Position numbers and translations under genes: made by a program. From JBKHXU01 sp046565865 (lineage in GTDB: Bacteria > Pseudomonadota > Gammaproteobacteria > Acidiferrobacterales > Sulfurifustaceae): DNA of 33,152 nucleotides. Within the stretch, counting starts at the first letter, position 1; each line of letters starts with the position of its first letter. The stretch covers positions 1 to 33,152 of the forward strand of contig JBKHXU010000096.1 in assembly GCA_046565865.1 (NCBI GenBank). The letters are read 5' to 3'. The notes beneath the pieces were generated by a model, which was not told the origin of the DNA, made no database searches, and saw only the letters and a program-made list of their open reading frames with translations. Below, in pieces: positions 23,715-31,984 of the stretch.

Positions 23715-24364
23715 GTCTAGCCCTGTTCGATCTCGACAACACCCTGCTTGCCGGCGACAGCGACCATGCATGGGGCGAGTTCCTGGCGGCGGCGGGCATT
23801 GTCGACGGCGATGCGTTTCGGCGCGAAAACGATCGGTACTACGCGCAGTATCAAGCGGGCACGCTCGATATTCACGAGTACCTCGGCTTCGCGCTGCGTC
23901 CGCTGACACTGCTCGACGCACCGCGGCTCGATGCGATGCATCGCCAATTCATGCGGTCGCACATCTTGCCGATGATCGCGCCTAAGGCGCGCGCGCTGCT
24001 CGACAAGCACCGCGCGCGCGGCGACCGCCTGGTGATTATCACCTCGACCAATCGCTTCGTCACCGAACCGATCGCGCAGGCGTTGGGTGTGCCGGATCTG
24101 CTCGCGACCGAGCCGGAGCGGCGCGACGGCCGCTATACCGGCGCGGTGGCGGGCGTTCCCTGCTTTCGCGAAGGCAAAGTGACGCGGCTCAAGCAGTGGC
24201 TGGCGCGCGAGCGCGAGTCGCTGGCCGGGAGCTGGTGTTACAGCGACTCGCTGAACGATCTCCCGCTCCTTGAGTTGGCGGAAAATCCGGTCGCCGTCGA
24301 TCCGGATGACGTGTTGCGCCGCGTCGCCGAAGAGCGCGGGTGGCCGATTATCAGCTTGCGCTGA
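23711..24364 (+). CDS. HAD-superfamily phosphatase, family IB (SerB-like)
   Basis: A 217-residue cytoplasmic phosphatase. Motif I is FDLDNTLL (nucleophile Asp7, acid Asp9), motif II is IITSTNRFV near 105-112, a Lys-bearing segment GKVTRLKQWL follows, and motif IV is YSDSLNDLPLL. A helical cap (about 15-90) places it in subfamily IB. Substrates of this group vary (phosphoserine, histidinol phosphate, phospholipid or nucleotide phosphates). Neighbouring rppH resembles a pseudomonad arrangement in which I recall a histidinol-phosphatase assignment, but this is not certain. GTG at 23711 overlaps the WD40 stop; the frame extends upstream without support. Confidence 0.9.
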   Translation: MSLALFDLDNTLLAGDSDHAWGEFLAAAGIVDGDAFRRENDRYYAQYQAGTLDIHEYLGFALRPLTLLDAPRLDAMHRQFMRSHILPMIAPKARALLDKHRARGDRLVIITSTNRFVTEPIAQALGVPDLLATEPERRDGRYTGAVAGVPCFREGKVTRLKQWLARERESLAGSWCYSDSLNDLPLLELAENPVAVDPDDVLRRVAEERGWPIISLR

Positions 24365-24374
24365 CAGGAGTCGG

Positions 24375-24462
24375 TCATTGCCAGTCGCCGCAACGACGAA
24401 GCAATCTCGACATGACGGCAACCGAATCCAATGGTATTGCCTCGCTACGCTCGCGATGACAG
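24375..24462. repeat. Imperfect inverted dispersed repeat (MITE/REP-like)
   Basis: The left half begins GTCATTGCCAGTCGCCGC and continues with GACGAAGCAATC. The right half is ATTGCCTCGCTACGCTCG followed by CGATGAC. The reverse complement of the right half (GTCATCGCGAGCGTAGCG, then AGGCAAT) matches the left with one insertion, forming a long imperfect hairpin. The GTCATTGC...GAAGCAAT form is a familiar kind of small intergenic repeat in proteobacteria. The right half overlaps the first codons of the btuC-like gene. Confidence 0.6.
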
Positions 24463-25447
24463 CCTTTTGACCCGACGCACAGTCGTTACCGGCGCGCTGC
24501 TGCTTTTGGCGCCGTTGTCGTTGTTATATGCCCTCACCGCGGGCAGCGTGCCGCTTTCCGTTGGCGAATTGCTGCACGCCCTCACCGCCGATACCGGCAC
24601 CCCGACGACCGTCGTGCTTGAACTGCGCTTGCCACGCGCGCTCGCCGGTTTTGCCGTGGGCGGGATGCTGGCACTTTCCGGTGCTCTACTCCAAGTGCTG
24701 CTGCGCAATCCGCTGGCCGATCCGTACGTGCTCGGCATTTCCGGCGGCGCGTCGGTCGCGACACTGCTCGCGCTTCTGCTCGGGGCAAGCGGTCTTTACG
24801 CCGGCGTCGCCGGTTTCGTGGGCGCCTCGGCATCCATGTTCCTGGTGTTCGGCCTCAGTCACCTCGGCGGGCCGTGGACCCAGACGCGATTGCTGTTAAC
24901 CGGCGTCGTGCTCGCGACCGGCTGGGGCGCGTGTGTGAGCTTGTTGCTGGCGCTGACGCCGAGCACGCAGTTGCATGGCGTGGTCTTCTGGTTGCTCGGC
25001 GACTTGAGCGCGGCGACGCACCCCGGTATCGGGATCGTGTTACTGCTTACCGGCCTCGGCATAGCGCTGATCTACGCGCGGCCGCTGAACGTGCTGGCGC
25101 GCGGCGAGACCGTCGCGGCGACGCTCGGCGAGGAGCCGCAGCGACTGCGGCGCGTGATCTATTTTCTCGCATCGTTTTTGACCGCGGTTGCGGTGAGCCT
25201 GGCCGGCAGCATCGGCTTCATCGGGCTCATCATTCCGCATGCACTACGATTGCTGGGTGGTGCCGATCATCGCTACGTGTTACCGAACGCGGTATTGCTC
25301 GGCGGCAGCTTTCTCGTGCTCGCCGACACGTTCGCGCGCAGCGCGTTCGCGCCGGTACAACTCCCGGCCGGAGTGTTCACGGCGCTGATCGGGGTACCGG
25401 TATTTTTGCTGATCCTTACCCGCGCCACGCGCACGCGGCCGCATTGA
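24431..25447 (+). CDS. btuC: FecCD/BtuC-type ABC permease (vitamin B12 or siderophore uptake)
   Basis: A 338-residue inner-membrane permease with about ten membrane helices, of the BtuC/FecCD family. Diagnostic motifs are RLPRALAGFAVGGMLALSGALLQVLLRNPLADPYVLGISGGAS (read in parts: positions about 65-108), GVVFWLLGDLSA, and SLAGSIGFIGLIIPHALRLLGG. The start is uncertain: ATG 24431 gives MVLPRYARDDSLL, which is encoded by the end of a dispersed repeat, and TTG 24467 would begin at the membrane region. B12 is favoured by the btuB-btuM-btuR cluster 3 kb on, but siderophore transport is possible. The ATPase follows after two bases. Confidence 0.8.
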   Translation: MVLPRYARDDSLLTRRTVVTGALLLLAPLSLLYALTAGSVPLSVGELLHALTADTGTPTTVVLELRLPRALAGFAVGGMLALSGALLQVLLRNPLADPYVLGISGGASVATLLALLLGASGLYAGVAGFVGASASMFLVFGLSHLGGPWTQTRLLLTGVVLATGWGACVSLLLALTPSTQLHGVVFWLLGDLSAATHPGIGIVLLLTGLGIALIYARPLNVLARGETVAATLGEEPQRLRRVIYFLASFLTAVAVSLAGSIGFIGLIIPHALRLLGGADHRYVLPNAVLLGGSFLVLADTFARSAFAPVQLPAGVFTALIGVPVFLLILTRATRTRPH

Positions 25448-25449
25448 CC

Positions 25450-26214
25450 ATGGTGAGGCTCGCCGCGCAACAGCTCAGTATCGCCATCGGTTCGCGCCGC
25501 TTGCTCACCGGTCTCGACGCAACGTTCGCGCCCGGACAAGTCTGGGTCGTGCTCGGCGCGAACGGCAGCGGCAAAACGAGCTTGCTGCACACGCTCGCCG
25601 GGCTGCACCGCGCCGCCGGCGGCACGGTAACGCTCGACGGCCGCGCGCTCGACGCATGGCCGGCGCGACAGCGGGCGCAACGCATCGCGCTGCTGTTGCA
25701 GGACTACGAGCCGGACTTTCCGGCGACGGTGTTGGAGATCGCGTTGTCCGGGCGCCATCCGTATCGCACATCGTTTACTGGCACCGACGCGCACGACCTC
25801 GCGCTGGCGCGCGCGGCACTGGCGGCTGTCGGGCTCGCACCGATGGAAACGCGCACGATCGCGACGCTTTCCGGCGGCGAGCGCCGACGCGCGGAGATCG
25901 CCGCCGTGCTGGCGCAGGACACGCCGGTGTACCTGCTGGATGAGCCGGCGAATCATTTGGATCTGCCGTATCAACTGGCAATTCTCGGGCTTTGCGCTGA
26001 GCGCGCTCGGGCCGGTGCGCTCGTCATCATGGCGTTGCACGACATTAATCTCGCACTGCGGTTCGCGACGCATGCACTGTTGCTGTGCGGCGACGGTACG
26101 CACCGGCTTGGCGCCGCCGACTGCACGATCACCGCACCGGCGCTGCGGGCCGTTTACGGCTGCACATTTCACGAACTACATGAAGGTCAGCGACGTTATC
26201 TCCTGCCGGAATAA
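25450..26214 (+). CDS. btuD: ABC ATP-binding protein, BtuD/FecE type
   Basis: A 254-residue cytoplasmic ATPase pairing with the preceding permease. Walker A is GANGSGKTS near residues 37-45, the signature is LSGGERRRAEIAAVLA, Walker B is PVYLLDEPANHLDLPYQ, and the switch His is in MALHDINLALRF. DEPxNHLD followed by ALHDINLA is characteristic of FecE/BtuD/FhuC-type importers. ATG at 25450 is two bases after the permease stop; a frame opened further upstream is overlapping noise. No binding protein (BtuF) gene is in the window, so the substrate is not settled by sequence. Confidence 0.85.
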   Translation: MVRLAAQQLSIAIGSRRLLTGLDATFAPGQVWVVLGANGSGKTSLLHTLAGLHRAAGGTVTLDGRALDAWPARQRAQRIALLLQDYEPDFPATVLEIALSGRHPYRTSFTGTDAHDLALARAALAAVGLAPMETRTIATLSGGERRRAEIAAVLAQDTPVYLLDEPANHLDLPYQLAILGLCAERARAGALVIMALHDINLALRFATHALLLCGDGTHRLGAADCTITAPALRAVYGCTFHELHEGQRRYLLPE

Positions 26215-26301
26215 GCAATTGTCAACCGGGCGACCGACGGCCGCTGACCTGTGAAGCATCGTTAGGGCGGCGAAAAAACTGCTTGCCTCGATTGCGCGTG
26301 T

Positions 26302-26307
26302 TATACT
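26302..26307 (+). promoter_or_regulatory. Candidate -10 box before the GGDEF-EAL gene
   Basis: TATACT sits about 98 bases before the start codon in the 190-base gap after btuD. No good -35 box lies at 17 bases (CTGCTT), so this is a weak call. The rest of the gap holds no gene and no terminator that I can see. Confidence 0.3.
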
Positions 26308-26404
26308 GCCGCCGCCTCACAATCGATCTCACGCACTTGGTAACAAGTAGAACCGAGACGATTTTTCACCGCCTGTTGGCCCTACGCGAGACGGCCGTCG
26401 CCCG

Positions 26405-28768
26405 ATGATCGCCCGGCTACGCCTCCCGCAAACGCTGCGCGCGCGCCTTACGCTCGGGTTCCTGATACTGCTGCTCGGCGCCGCCGGCGCCGTCACGCTG
26501 ATTCTGGCGCGACAAACCGCGCGCGCCGAACTGAAAAGCCAGGAACGGATCGGCGCCAGCATCATCTACATGATCGCCCCGGCCTTGCAGGGCATGATCG
26601 GCGGCAACGACGTCTACACGCTTGACGGCTACGTCAGCCGCGCCGCCGCCGATCCGGCGATCGCCGCGATTCGCGTCACCGACGCCAGCGGCGCGCGGCT
26701 GTTCGAGCTTGTGGCCGACGAAGTGCCGGCGGCGTGGTACACGCGGCTGCTGTTGCCTGCCACCGAGGCCCCACGGCGCCTTGCCGCCGACATACCGGGC
26801 GCGAACGCGCCGCTCGGGCGGGTGGAAGTCGCGCTGTCGAACGCGCCGCTGAACACCAGCGTGCGCCAGATCATCAGCCGCGGACTTGCCATCACCGCCG
26901 GCCTGGTGCTCGCCGCCTTGCTGCTGGTGCATGTGCTGCTGGTGCGCATCATGGCGCCGCTCAAGCCGCTGACGGAATGGGCCCGGGAGTTTTCGCGCGG
27001 CAATTGGAAGCCGGGCATTCAGCTGCAGCCGTCGAATAGCCGCGAGATTCAAGAACTGAACCAGGCGTTCACCGACGGCTCGGCGGCCATGCGCCATTAC
27101 ATCAATAGTCTGTCCGAGGCGCGCGAACTGCTTGAGCACAGCGAATCGCAGTTGCGCAAACTGATCGGCGGCATGCACGAGATCTTGTTCGAGATCGATC
27201 GCGACGGACAGATTGTATTCTTGAACGCGGCGTGGGAACGGTTGACCGGCTTCCGGATCGACGACTCGATCGGAAAATCGTTGAGCGATTTTCTGCTCGA
27301 CGAAGACGTGGTCCGCGATTTTTCGCCCGCGCGCCTGCCCGACCTGCACGAGAAGAGCCGCGAGATCGGCGTGCGCACCGCGGCCGGCAAGCGCCTGTGG
27401 GTCAGCCTCGAGGCCGACGCCCAAACCGACAGCGACGGCAATTTCACCGGCGTGATCGGCACGCTCGGCGACATCACCAAGAGCGTCGAACTCAACCGCC
27501 TGCTCAGCCGCTATCAGGACGAGCTGTACCACATGTCGGTCACCGATCCGCTCACGGGGCTTTACAACCGGCGCCACTTCGACACGCAGCTCGAAGTGAT
27601 CCTGTCCGATCACCTGAGCCAGGGACGATCGGTATGCCTGCTGCTGATCGATCTCGACGGTTTTAAGTTCATCAACGACACCTACGGCCACCCGTTCGGC
27701 GACGAGGTGCTGCGCACCACGGCACAGCTCTTGAAACAGCAGGTGCGGCGCAACGACTACGTCGCGCGGCTCGCGGGCGACGAGTTTGCGATGGTGCTGA
27801 AAAACACCAGCCTGGAGAACGCCACCCGCATCGCGCAAAAACTGCACACGCAGATCAGCCAGACGCGCGTGCCGCTGCCGGTCGGCAGCATGCAGCTGCA
27901 ATCGTCGATCGGCGTCGCCGCTGCACCGACGCACGGACGCAACGCCCAAGACCTGGTGAGCGCCGCCGATGTCGCGCTGTACCACAGCAAGCGCGGCGGG
28001 CGTAACCGCATCGAGGTGCTGGCACCGGACGTGAGCCAGGCGATGATGTCGATCTTCAGCCAGGGGTTTCAACTGCGTAACGCGCTGGAACAGGGCAACA
28101 TCCATCCCGCGTTCCAACCGATCTGCAGCATGGGCGACGGTAGGCCCGTTGCCTACGAGGTGTTGGCGCGCATGCGCATCAACGACACCGTGATTCAGGC
28201 CAAGGACTTCATCGCCGTGGCCGAGGAGCTGGGGCTCACGCGCGACGTCGATCTGCACATCATCCGCACCGCGCTGGCGGCGACGCCAATGCACCGGGCG
28301 CTGTTCCTGAATGTCGATCTGTCGTCGTTCAACGATCGCGACTTCGTGCGCGAGCTGGAGTACCTGCTGGCGCCGGCGTGCGCCGCCGGGCGCTCCGTTA
28401 CGATCGAGATCACCGAACGCGAGGCGATCCCGCTGACCGACATCCTGCATCAGGATATCAACCGCTTGCGCGCGCTCGGCTGCAAGCTGGCGCTCGATGA
28501 CTTCGGCAGCGGCTACTCCACGTACTACTTTTTGAATCAGTTCCGGCCGGATTATCTTAAAATCGAAGGCTCCTTCGTGCGCGGGATGCTCGAGAACGAT
28601 GCCGACCGCAAGATCGTGATGCATATCCACGAGTTGGCGCAGTCCTTTGGCATGCAGACCATCGCCGAGAGCGTCGAAAACGAAGCGACGCGCAACGCCC
28701 TGCGAAACATGGGTATTAGCAACGCCCAAGGGCTGCTGTACGGGGCGCCCGAGTTATCCGCGGCATAG
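26405..28768 (+). CDS. Membrane-bound PAS-GGDEF-EAL protein (cyclic di-GMP signalling)
   Basis: A 787-residue inner-membrane regulator. Two membrane helices (about 15-36 and 160-182) flank a periplasmic sensor of about 120 residues, then a HAMP-like segment (about 183-235), a PAS domain (about 248-362), GGDEF (about 372-535) and EAL (about 550-785). The diguanylate site reads AGDEF (457-461), a tolerated variant, with an inhibitory RxxD site at Arg448-Asp451. The phosphodiesterase motif reads EVL (584-586) rather than EAL, but ITEREAI, LALDDFGSGYS and AESVENEA keep most metal and catalytic residues. KIEG replaces the usual KID-type motif. Both activities are therefore possible but not certain. 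Confidence 0.92.
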   Translation: MIARLRLPQTLRARLTLGFLILLLGAAGAVTLILARQTARAELKSQERIGASIIYMIAPALQGMIGGNDVYTLDGYVSRAAADPAIAAIRVTDASGARLFELVADEVPAAWYTRLLLPATEAPRRLAADIPGANAPLGRVEVALSNAPLNTSVRQIISRGLAITAGLVLAALLLVHVLLVRIMAPLKPLTEWAREFSRGNWKPGIQLQPSNSREIQELNQAFTDGSAAMRHYINSLSEARELLEHSESQLRKLIGGMHEILFEIDRDGQIVFLNAAWERLTGFRIDDSIGKSLSDFLLDEDVVRDFSPARLPDLHEKSREIGVRTAAGKRLWVSLEADAQTDSDGNFTGVIGTLGDITKSVELNRLLSRYQDELYHMSVTDPLTGLYNRRHFDTQLEVILSDHLSQGRSVCLLLIDLDGFKFINDTYGHPFGDEVLRTTAQLLKQQVRRNDYVARLAGDEFAMVLKNTSLENATRIAQKLHTQISQTRVPLPVGSMQLQSSIGVAAAPTHGRNAQDLVSAADVALYHSKRGGRNRIEVLAPDVSQAMMSIFSQGFQLRNALEQGNIHPAFQPICSMGDGRPVAYEVLARMRINDTVIQAKDFIAVAEELGLTRDVDLHIIRTALAATPMHRALFLNVDLSSFNDRDFVRELEYLLAPACAAGRSVTIEITEREAIPLTDILHQDINRLRALGCKLALDDFGSGYSTYYFLNQFRPDYLKIEGSFVRGMLENDADRKIVMHIHELAQSFGMQTIAESVENEATRNALRNMGISNAQGLLYGAPELSAA

Positions 28769-28780
28769 CGCGCGACACAT

Positions 28781-28838
28781 TGAAATCCGGCGCGGATTTC
28801 ACAACAATACGCGCCGGTTGGGCAACGTTTCGCCCAAC
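28781..28838 (+). other. Two hairpins after the GGDEF-EAL gene
   Basis: TGAAATCCG (28781-28789) pairs perfectly with CGGATTTCA (28793-28801), and GTTGGGC (28817-28823) pairs with GCCCAAC (28832-28838). Neither is followed by a T tract, so they may be weak terminators or mRNA-stabilising stems before the small lipoprotein gene. Confidence 0.45.
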
Positions 28839-28885
28839 AGGGTCACTTCAAACGATTTACTCATTCACCTAAGGAAAACACAATC

Positions 28886-29086
28886 ATGAAGAAGTACGCG
28901 ATCGGCCTGGCCGCCCTGTTGGCGGTTGCAGGTCTTGCAGCTTGCGAGAAGAAAGACCAGAAGCCCGCCACCGCTCCGGCGGCAAGCGCTCCGGCCGCTC
29001 CTGCGGCGCCGGCTGCTCCGGGCGACACCGCGGGCTCGCCTGCCCCGGCGGCTCCGGCAGCACCGGCCGCTCCGGAAAAGAAGTAA
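28886..29086 (+). CDS. Small Ala/Pro-rich lipoprotein
   Basis: A 66-residue predicted lipoprotein. A signal peptide (MKKYAIGLAALLAVAGLAAC) ends at lipobox Cys20. The mature part is EKKDQKPATAPAAS followed by repeated PAAPAAP blocks split by GDTAGSP, ending EKK. It would be a short extended stalk on the membrane; no function is known. AAGGAA precedes ATG. It is monocistronic: hairpins lie upstream and a strong terminator follows. Similar short PA-repeat lipoproteins exist in many proteobacteria and may structurally space envelope layers, but this is conjecture. Confidence 0.8.
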   Translation: MKKYAIGLAALLAVAGLAACEKKDQKPATAPAASAPAAPAAPAAPGDTAGSPAPAAPAAPAAPEKK

Positions 29087-29102
29087 GCAGTATCAGTCCG
29101 AG

Positions 29103-29140
29103 ACCGGCTCATCGCGAACGCGATGAGCCGGTTTTGTTTT
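29103..29140 (+). terminator. Intrinsic terminator after the small lipoprotein gene
   Basis: A near-perfect stem, ACCGGCTCATCGCG (29103-29116) with CGCGATGAGCCGGT (29119-29132), is followed by TTTTGTTTT. It lies 16 bases after the stop codon. It insulates the B12 operon promoter downstream. Confidence 0.9.
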
Positions 29141-29193
29141 CGTCCCCCGCTACGTCCATCCTCGCTCGATCCTTCTCGCCGTTGTCGTTCGCG

Positions 29194-29223
29194 TTGACAC
29201 GCCGAACACGTCGCGCCTATAGT
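29194..29223 (+). promoter_or_regulatory. Strong sigma-70-type promoter of the btuB operon
   Basis: A perfect -35 box TTGACA (29194-29199) and TATAGT (29218-29223) are separated by 18 bases. Transcription would start near 29230, just before the cobalamin riboswitch. This is the best promoter match in the window. It lies in the 459-base gene-free stretch 29087-29545, which otherwise holds the preceding terminator and the riboswitch. Confidence 0.75.
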
Positions 29224-29244
29224 GCAATCGCTTTACAGTTCATG

Positions 29245-29425
29245 CGTTGAGGTGTTCCAAGGACGCTCGTCCGCGGAATGAAACGGGAAGCCGGTGCGCT
29301 CATCGAGCAATGCCGGCGCTGCCCCCGCAACGGTAAGCGAGTCGACGGATCACATGCCACTGCGCAGTCGCGCGGGAAGGCGATCCGACAATGTAGTACT
29401 CGCGAGCCCGGAGACCGGCCTTAGC
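29245..29425 (+). ncRNA. Cobalamin (adenosylcobalamin) riboswitch
   Basis: The leader of btuB has the conserved landmarks in order: GGGAAGCCGGTG near 29285, GCCGGCGCTGCCCCCGCAAC near 29322-29341, the GCCACTG element at 29356-29362, GGGAAGGCG near 29374, and the B12 box AGCCCGGAGACCGGCC at 29405-29420, which fits the consensus AGYCMGGAGACCDGCC exactly. When adenosylcobalamin is plentiful the element should lower expression of btuB-btuM-btuR. The 5' boundary is approximate. Any frame read through this region (for example from 29294) is not protein-coding. Confidence 0.96.
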
Positions 29426-29446
29426 GCTACAGGATGGTGTTGCGGT

Positions 29447-29483
29447 GGGCGACACGGCCGGCTCGTTAGCGCCGCCCTTTTTT
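29447..29483 (+). terminator. Probable riboswitch expression platform (intrinsic terminator)
   Basis: GGGCG (29447-29451) pairs with CGCCC (29473-29477), directly followed by six T residues (29478-29483). It lies about 27 bases after the B12 box and 62 bases before btuB. The position suggests transcriptional attenuation, although the stem is short and the exact fold is uncertain. Confidence 0.6.
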
Positions 29484-29545
29484 GTCTCCGCAATTCCAAA
29501 TGTCACCCGACCGTGCGCGGGCGCGCGGTCTTGCGGAGAAAAACA

Positions 29546-31378
29546 ATGTATCGAGTCGTTGCCGTTCTGTCCGGTGCCGCGCTGGTGGCGCCGCTTCATG
29601 TCGTCGTTGCCGAACCTACCACCACAGATCCCGTCGTCGTCACCGCCACGCGCACCGCCAGAACGGCGGATGAGACCCTTGCTTCGGTGTCCGTAATCAC
29701 GCGAGCGGATATTGAGCGTAGACAGGCGCAATCCGTCCAAGATCTGTTGCGCGGCGAACCGGGCATCTCGATCTCCAACAACGGCGGTCCCGGCAAGGCC
29801 ACCTCGGTGTTCCTGCGCGGCACCGAATCCGATCATGTGCTCGTGTTGATTGACGGCGTCAAGACCGGTTCGGCGACGCTGGGTACCACGGCGTTCCAAA
29901 ATATCCCGATCGAACAGATCGAGCGCATCGAGATCGTGCGCGGCCCGAGGTCGAGTTTGTATGGCTCAGAAGCGATCGGCGGCGTGATCCAGATCTTCAC
30001 GCGCAAGGGCGGCGGCGCGCTCGCTCCATTCGTGAGCATCGGCGGCGGAACCTACCGCACCTACAACGCTTCGGCCGGCGTATCGGGTGGCGGTGAGCGC
30101 GGCTGGTTTAATTTGAGCGCAGACGGCATCGAAACCGATGGCTTCAACGCCTGTACCGGCAAGCCTTCGCCCGGGGGCGCTGGCTGCTTCACGGTTGAAC
30201 CCGACAAGGACGGCTACCGAAGTATGTCGGGTTCGGCGCGCGCGGGTTATCGCTTCGCCAACGGCGCTGAAGTGGACATGAACGCGCTGCACTCCACTGG
30301 AAAGAACCAGTTCGACGGTGGCTTCGTCAATGAGTCCGAATCTGTGCAACAGGTCGTCGGCGGCCGACTGCGTTTTTCGCCCGCCGCACCCTGGAACGTT
30401 ACGCTAACAGGCGGCCGCAGCCGTGACGAATCCGACAACTTCAAGGACGGGACTTTCCGCAGTCGCTTCGACACCCAACGCGATACGCTCTCGTTGCAGA
30501 ACGATATCTCGATCGGTACGGCGCAACTGTTTACGGCGGGCGTGGATTACCAGGACGATGCGATCGACAGCACCGTCGCCTATCCCGTTATCGAACGCGA
30601 CAACAAAGGCGTATTCGCACAGCACCAGGCGCGTATCGCACACCAGGACGTGCAATTGAGCCTACGTCGGGACGACAACGAACAATTCGGGCACTTCACC
30701 ACCGGCGGCGCGGCCTGGGGTTACGGCCTCGGGAACGGCCTGCGGCTCACCGCCTCCTACGGCACCGCCTTCAAGGCGCCGACCTTCAACGAGCTGTACT
30801 TCCCGGGCTTCGGCAATGCAAACCTTCGACCCGAAGAATCGCGCAGCGTTGAGCTTGGTATTGGCGGCAATGCGGACGCCGGGCGCTGGTCCATCAACGC
30901 CTACCAGACGGACATCGACGAGTTGATCGCCTTCGACGCCGCCACGTTCGCGCCGGCCAATATCGACCAAGCGCGCATCCGTGGGATCGAGACGACGTTC
31001 GACACCCGCTTTGCGGATTGGGCGACGAAGATCGGTCTAACTTTCCTCGACCCGGAAAACCGCACGTCCGGCACCAACACCGGCAAGGTGCTGCCGCGCC
31101 GCGCCGAGCGAGCGGCGCATCTGGATCTCGACCGCGCGCTCGGCAAGTATCGCATCGGCGCGACACTCATCGCCGAGGGCCGGCGCTTTGACGATCTCGC
31201 CAATACGCGTGAGATGGGCGGCTATGCCACCGTTGATGTGCGCGCCGAATATGCCTTCGCCAAGGCGTGGCGCGCACAGGCGCGCGTGGAGAACCTGTTC
31301 GACAAGGAGTACGAAACCGCGGCGTTCTTCAACCAACCCGGGCGCGGGGTTTACCTGACCCTGCGTTACCAACCCTGA
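29546..31378 (+). CDS. btuB: TonB-dependent vitamin B12 outer-membrane receptor BtuB
   Basis: A 610-residue outer-membrane transporter taking up cobalamin with TonB energy. A signal peptide (cleavage near VVA, residue 22) precedes a TonB box (DPVVVTATR, 28-36). The plug domain has VQDLLRGEPGISISNNGG, FLRGTESDHVLVLIDGV, QIERIEIVRGPRSSLYGS and GGVIQIFTRKG. A 22-strand barrel follows, with the YGTAFKAPTFNELYFPGFGN and ENLFDKEYETAAFFN stretches seen in BtuB. GGAG precedes ATG at 29546. The preceding riboswitch independently supports B12. The protein ends in LRYQP rather than the usual terminal aromatic residue. Confidence 0.95.
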   Translation: MYRVVAVLSGAALVAPLHVVVAEPTTTDPVVVTATRTARTADETLASVSVITRADIERRQAQSVQDLLRGEPGISISNNGGPGKATSVFLRGTESDHVLVLIDGVKTGSATLGTTAFQNIPIEQIERIEIVRGPRSSLYGSEAIGGVIQIFTRKGGGALAPFVSIGGGTYRTYNASAGVSGGGERGWFNLSADGIETDGFNACTGKPSPGGAGCFTVEPDKDGYRSMSGSARAGYRFANGAEVDMNALHSTGKNQFDGGFVNESESVQQVVGGRLRFSPAAPWNVTLTGGRSRDESDNFKDGTFRSRFDTQRDTLSLQNDISIGTAQLFTAGVDYQDDAIDSTVAYPVIERDNKGVFAQHQARIAHQDVQLSLRRDDNEQFGHFTTGGAAWGYGLGNGLRLTASYGTAFKAPTFNELYFPGFGNANLRPEESRSVELGIGGNADAGRWSINAYQTDIDELIAFDAATFAPANIDQARIRGIETTFDTRFADWATKIGLTFLDPENRTSGTNTGKVLPRRAERAAHLDLDRALGKYRIGATLIAEGRRFDDLANTREMGGYATVDVRAEYAFAKAWRAQARVENLFDKEYETAAFFNQPGRGVYLTLRYQP

Positions 31379-31400
31379 CGCACGACACGGAGCACAAACT

Positions 31401-31982
31401 ATGTTGACTCTATCCGGCCGCAATCAATTCGTTATTGGCATCGCCTTGGCCGCGTTGATGGTCGCCACGCGCGGCCAGCACTTTGCGACGTTGCATAACC
31501 TGCCCGGCGCCTCGTGGGCGGTGTTCTTTCTGGCCGGTGCCTACGTGAGGCCCGCGTGGGCGCTGCCGGCGCTGCTCGGCCTCGTTTGGTTTCTGGATTT
31601 CGCGGCCTTCACCTGGGGCGGGGCGAGTGGCTTCTGTCTCACGCCGGCGTACGCATTCCTGCTGCCAGCGTACGCGTCGCTCTGGCTCGCGGGCCGCTGG
31701 TATGCGACGCGTTACCGCTTCGCGTGGGGCACGCTCGCGCCGCTCGCGGTCGCGGTCATCGCCGGCGCGGCGGTGTGCCAGCTGTTCTCGAGCGGCGGTT
31801 TCTACTTCTTCTCCGGCCGCTTCGCCGAACCGACGCTCGTTGAGTTCGGCGCGCGCCTGGCGAAGTACTTTCCGGCCTACCTCGGCTCGCTCGTGTTCTA
31901 CGTCGCCATCGCGGCGGTCGTGCACACACTGCTGGTCCTCGCCCGCGGTAGCGGTGTCGCGCGCGACGTGAAGTTGAGCTAA
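31401..31982 (+). CDS. btuM: BtuM family solitary vitamin B12 transporter
   Basis: A 193-residue membrane protein with about six helices and no ATPase partner. It resembles BtuM, an ECF S-component-like cobalamin transporter described from Thiobacillus denitrificans, in which a conserved Cys (Cys80) binds the cobalt and removes cyanide. Here Cys79 sits in SGFCLTPAYAF in the corresponding loop. CGGAG precedes ATG, 22 bases after btuB, under the same riboswitch. btuR starts two bases after its stop. The family call rests on the Cys position, length and context; I could not align it. An unnamed membrane protein of the B12 regulon is the fallback. Confidence 0.82.
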   Translation: MLTLSGRNQFVIGIALAALMVATRGQHFATLHNLPGASWAVFFLAGAYVRPAWALPALLGLVWFLDFAAFTWGGASGFCLTPAYAFLLPAYASLWLAGRWYATRYRFAWGTLAPLAVAVIAGAAVCQLFSSGGFYFFSGRFAEPTLVEFGARLAKYFPAYLGSLVFYVAIAAVVHTLLVLARGSGVARDVKLS

Positions 31983-31984
31983 CC

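Noticed and set aside
26417..28729. A 770-residue open frame on the minus strand opposite the GGDEF-EAL gene
   Set aside because: High-GC antisense shadow in phase with the real gene; composition is His/Arg/Gln-rich with no domain, and the plus strand has clear PAS, GGDEF and EAL motifs.
29103..29140. A CRISPR repeat or transposon end
   Set aside because: Single perfect stem with a T tract directly after a gene: an ordinary intrinsic terminator.
29294..29545. An N-terminal extension of btuB beginning in the leader
   Set aside because: It translates the cobalamin riboswitch; ATG 29546 has a GGAG site and starts a signal peptide.
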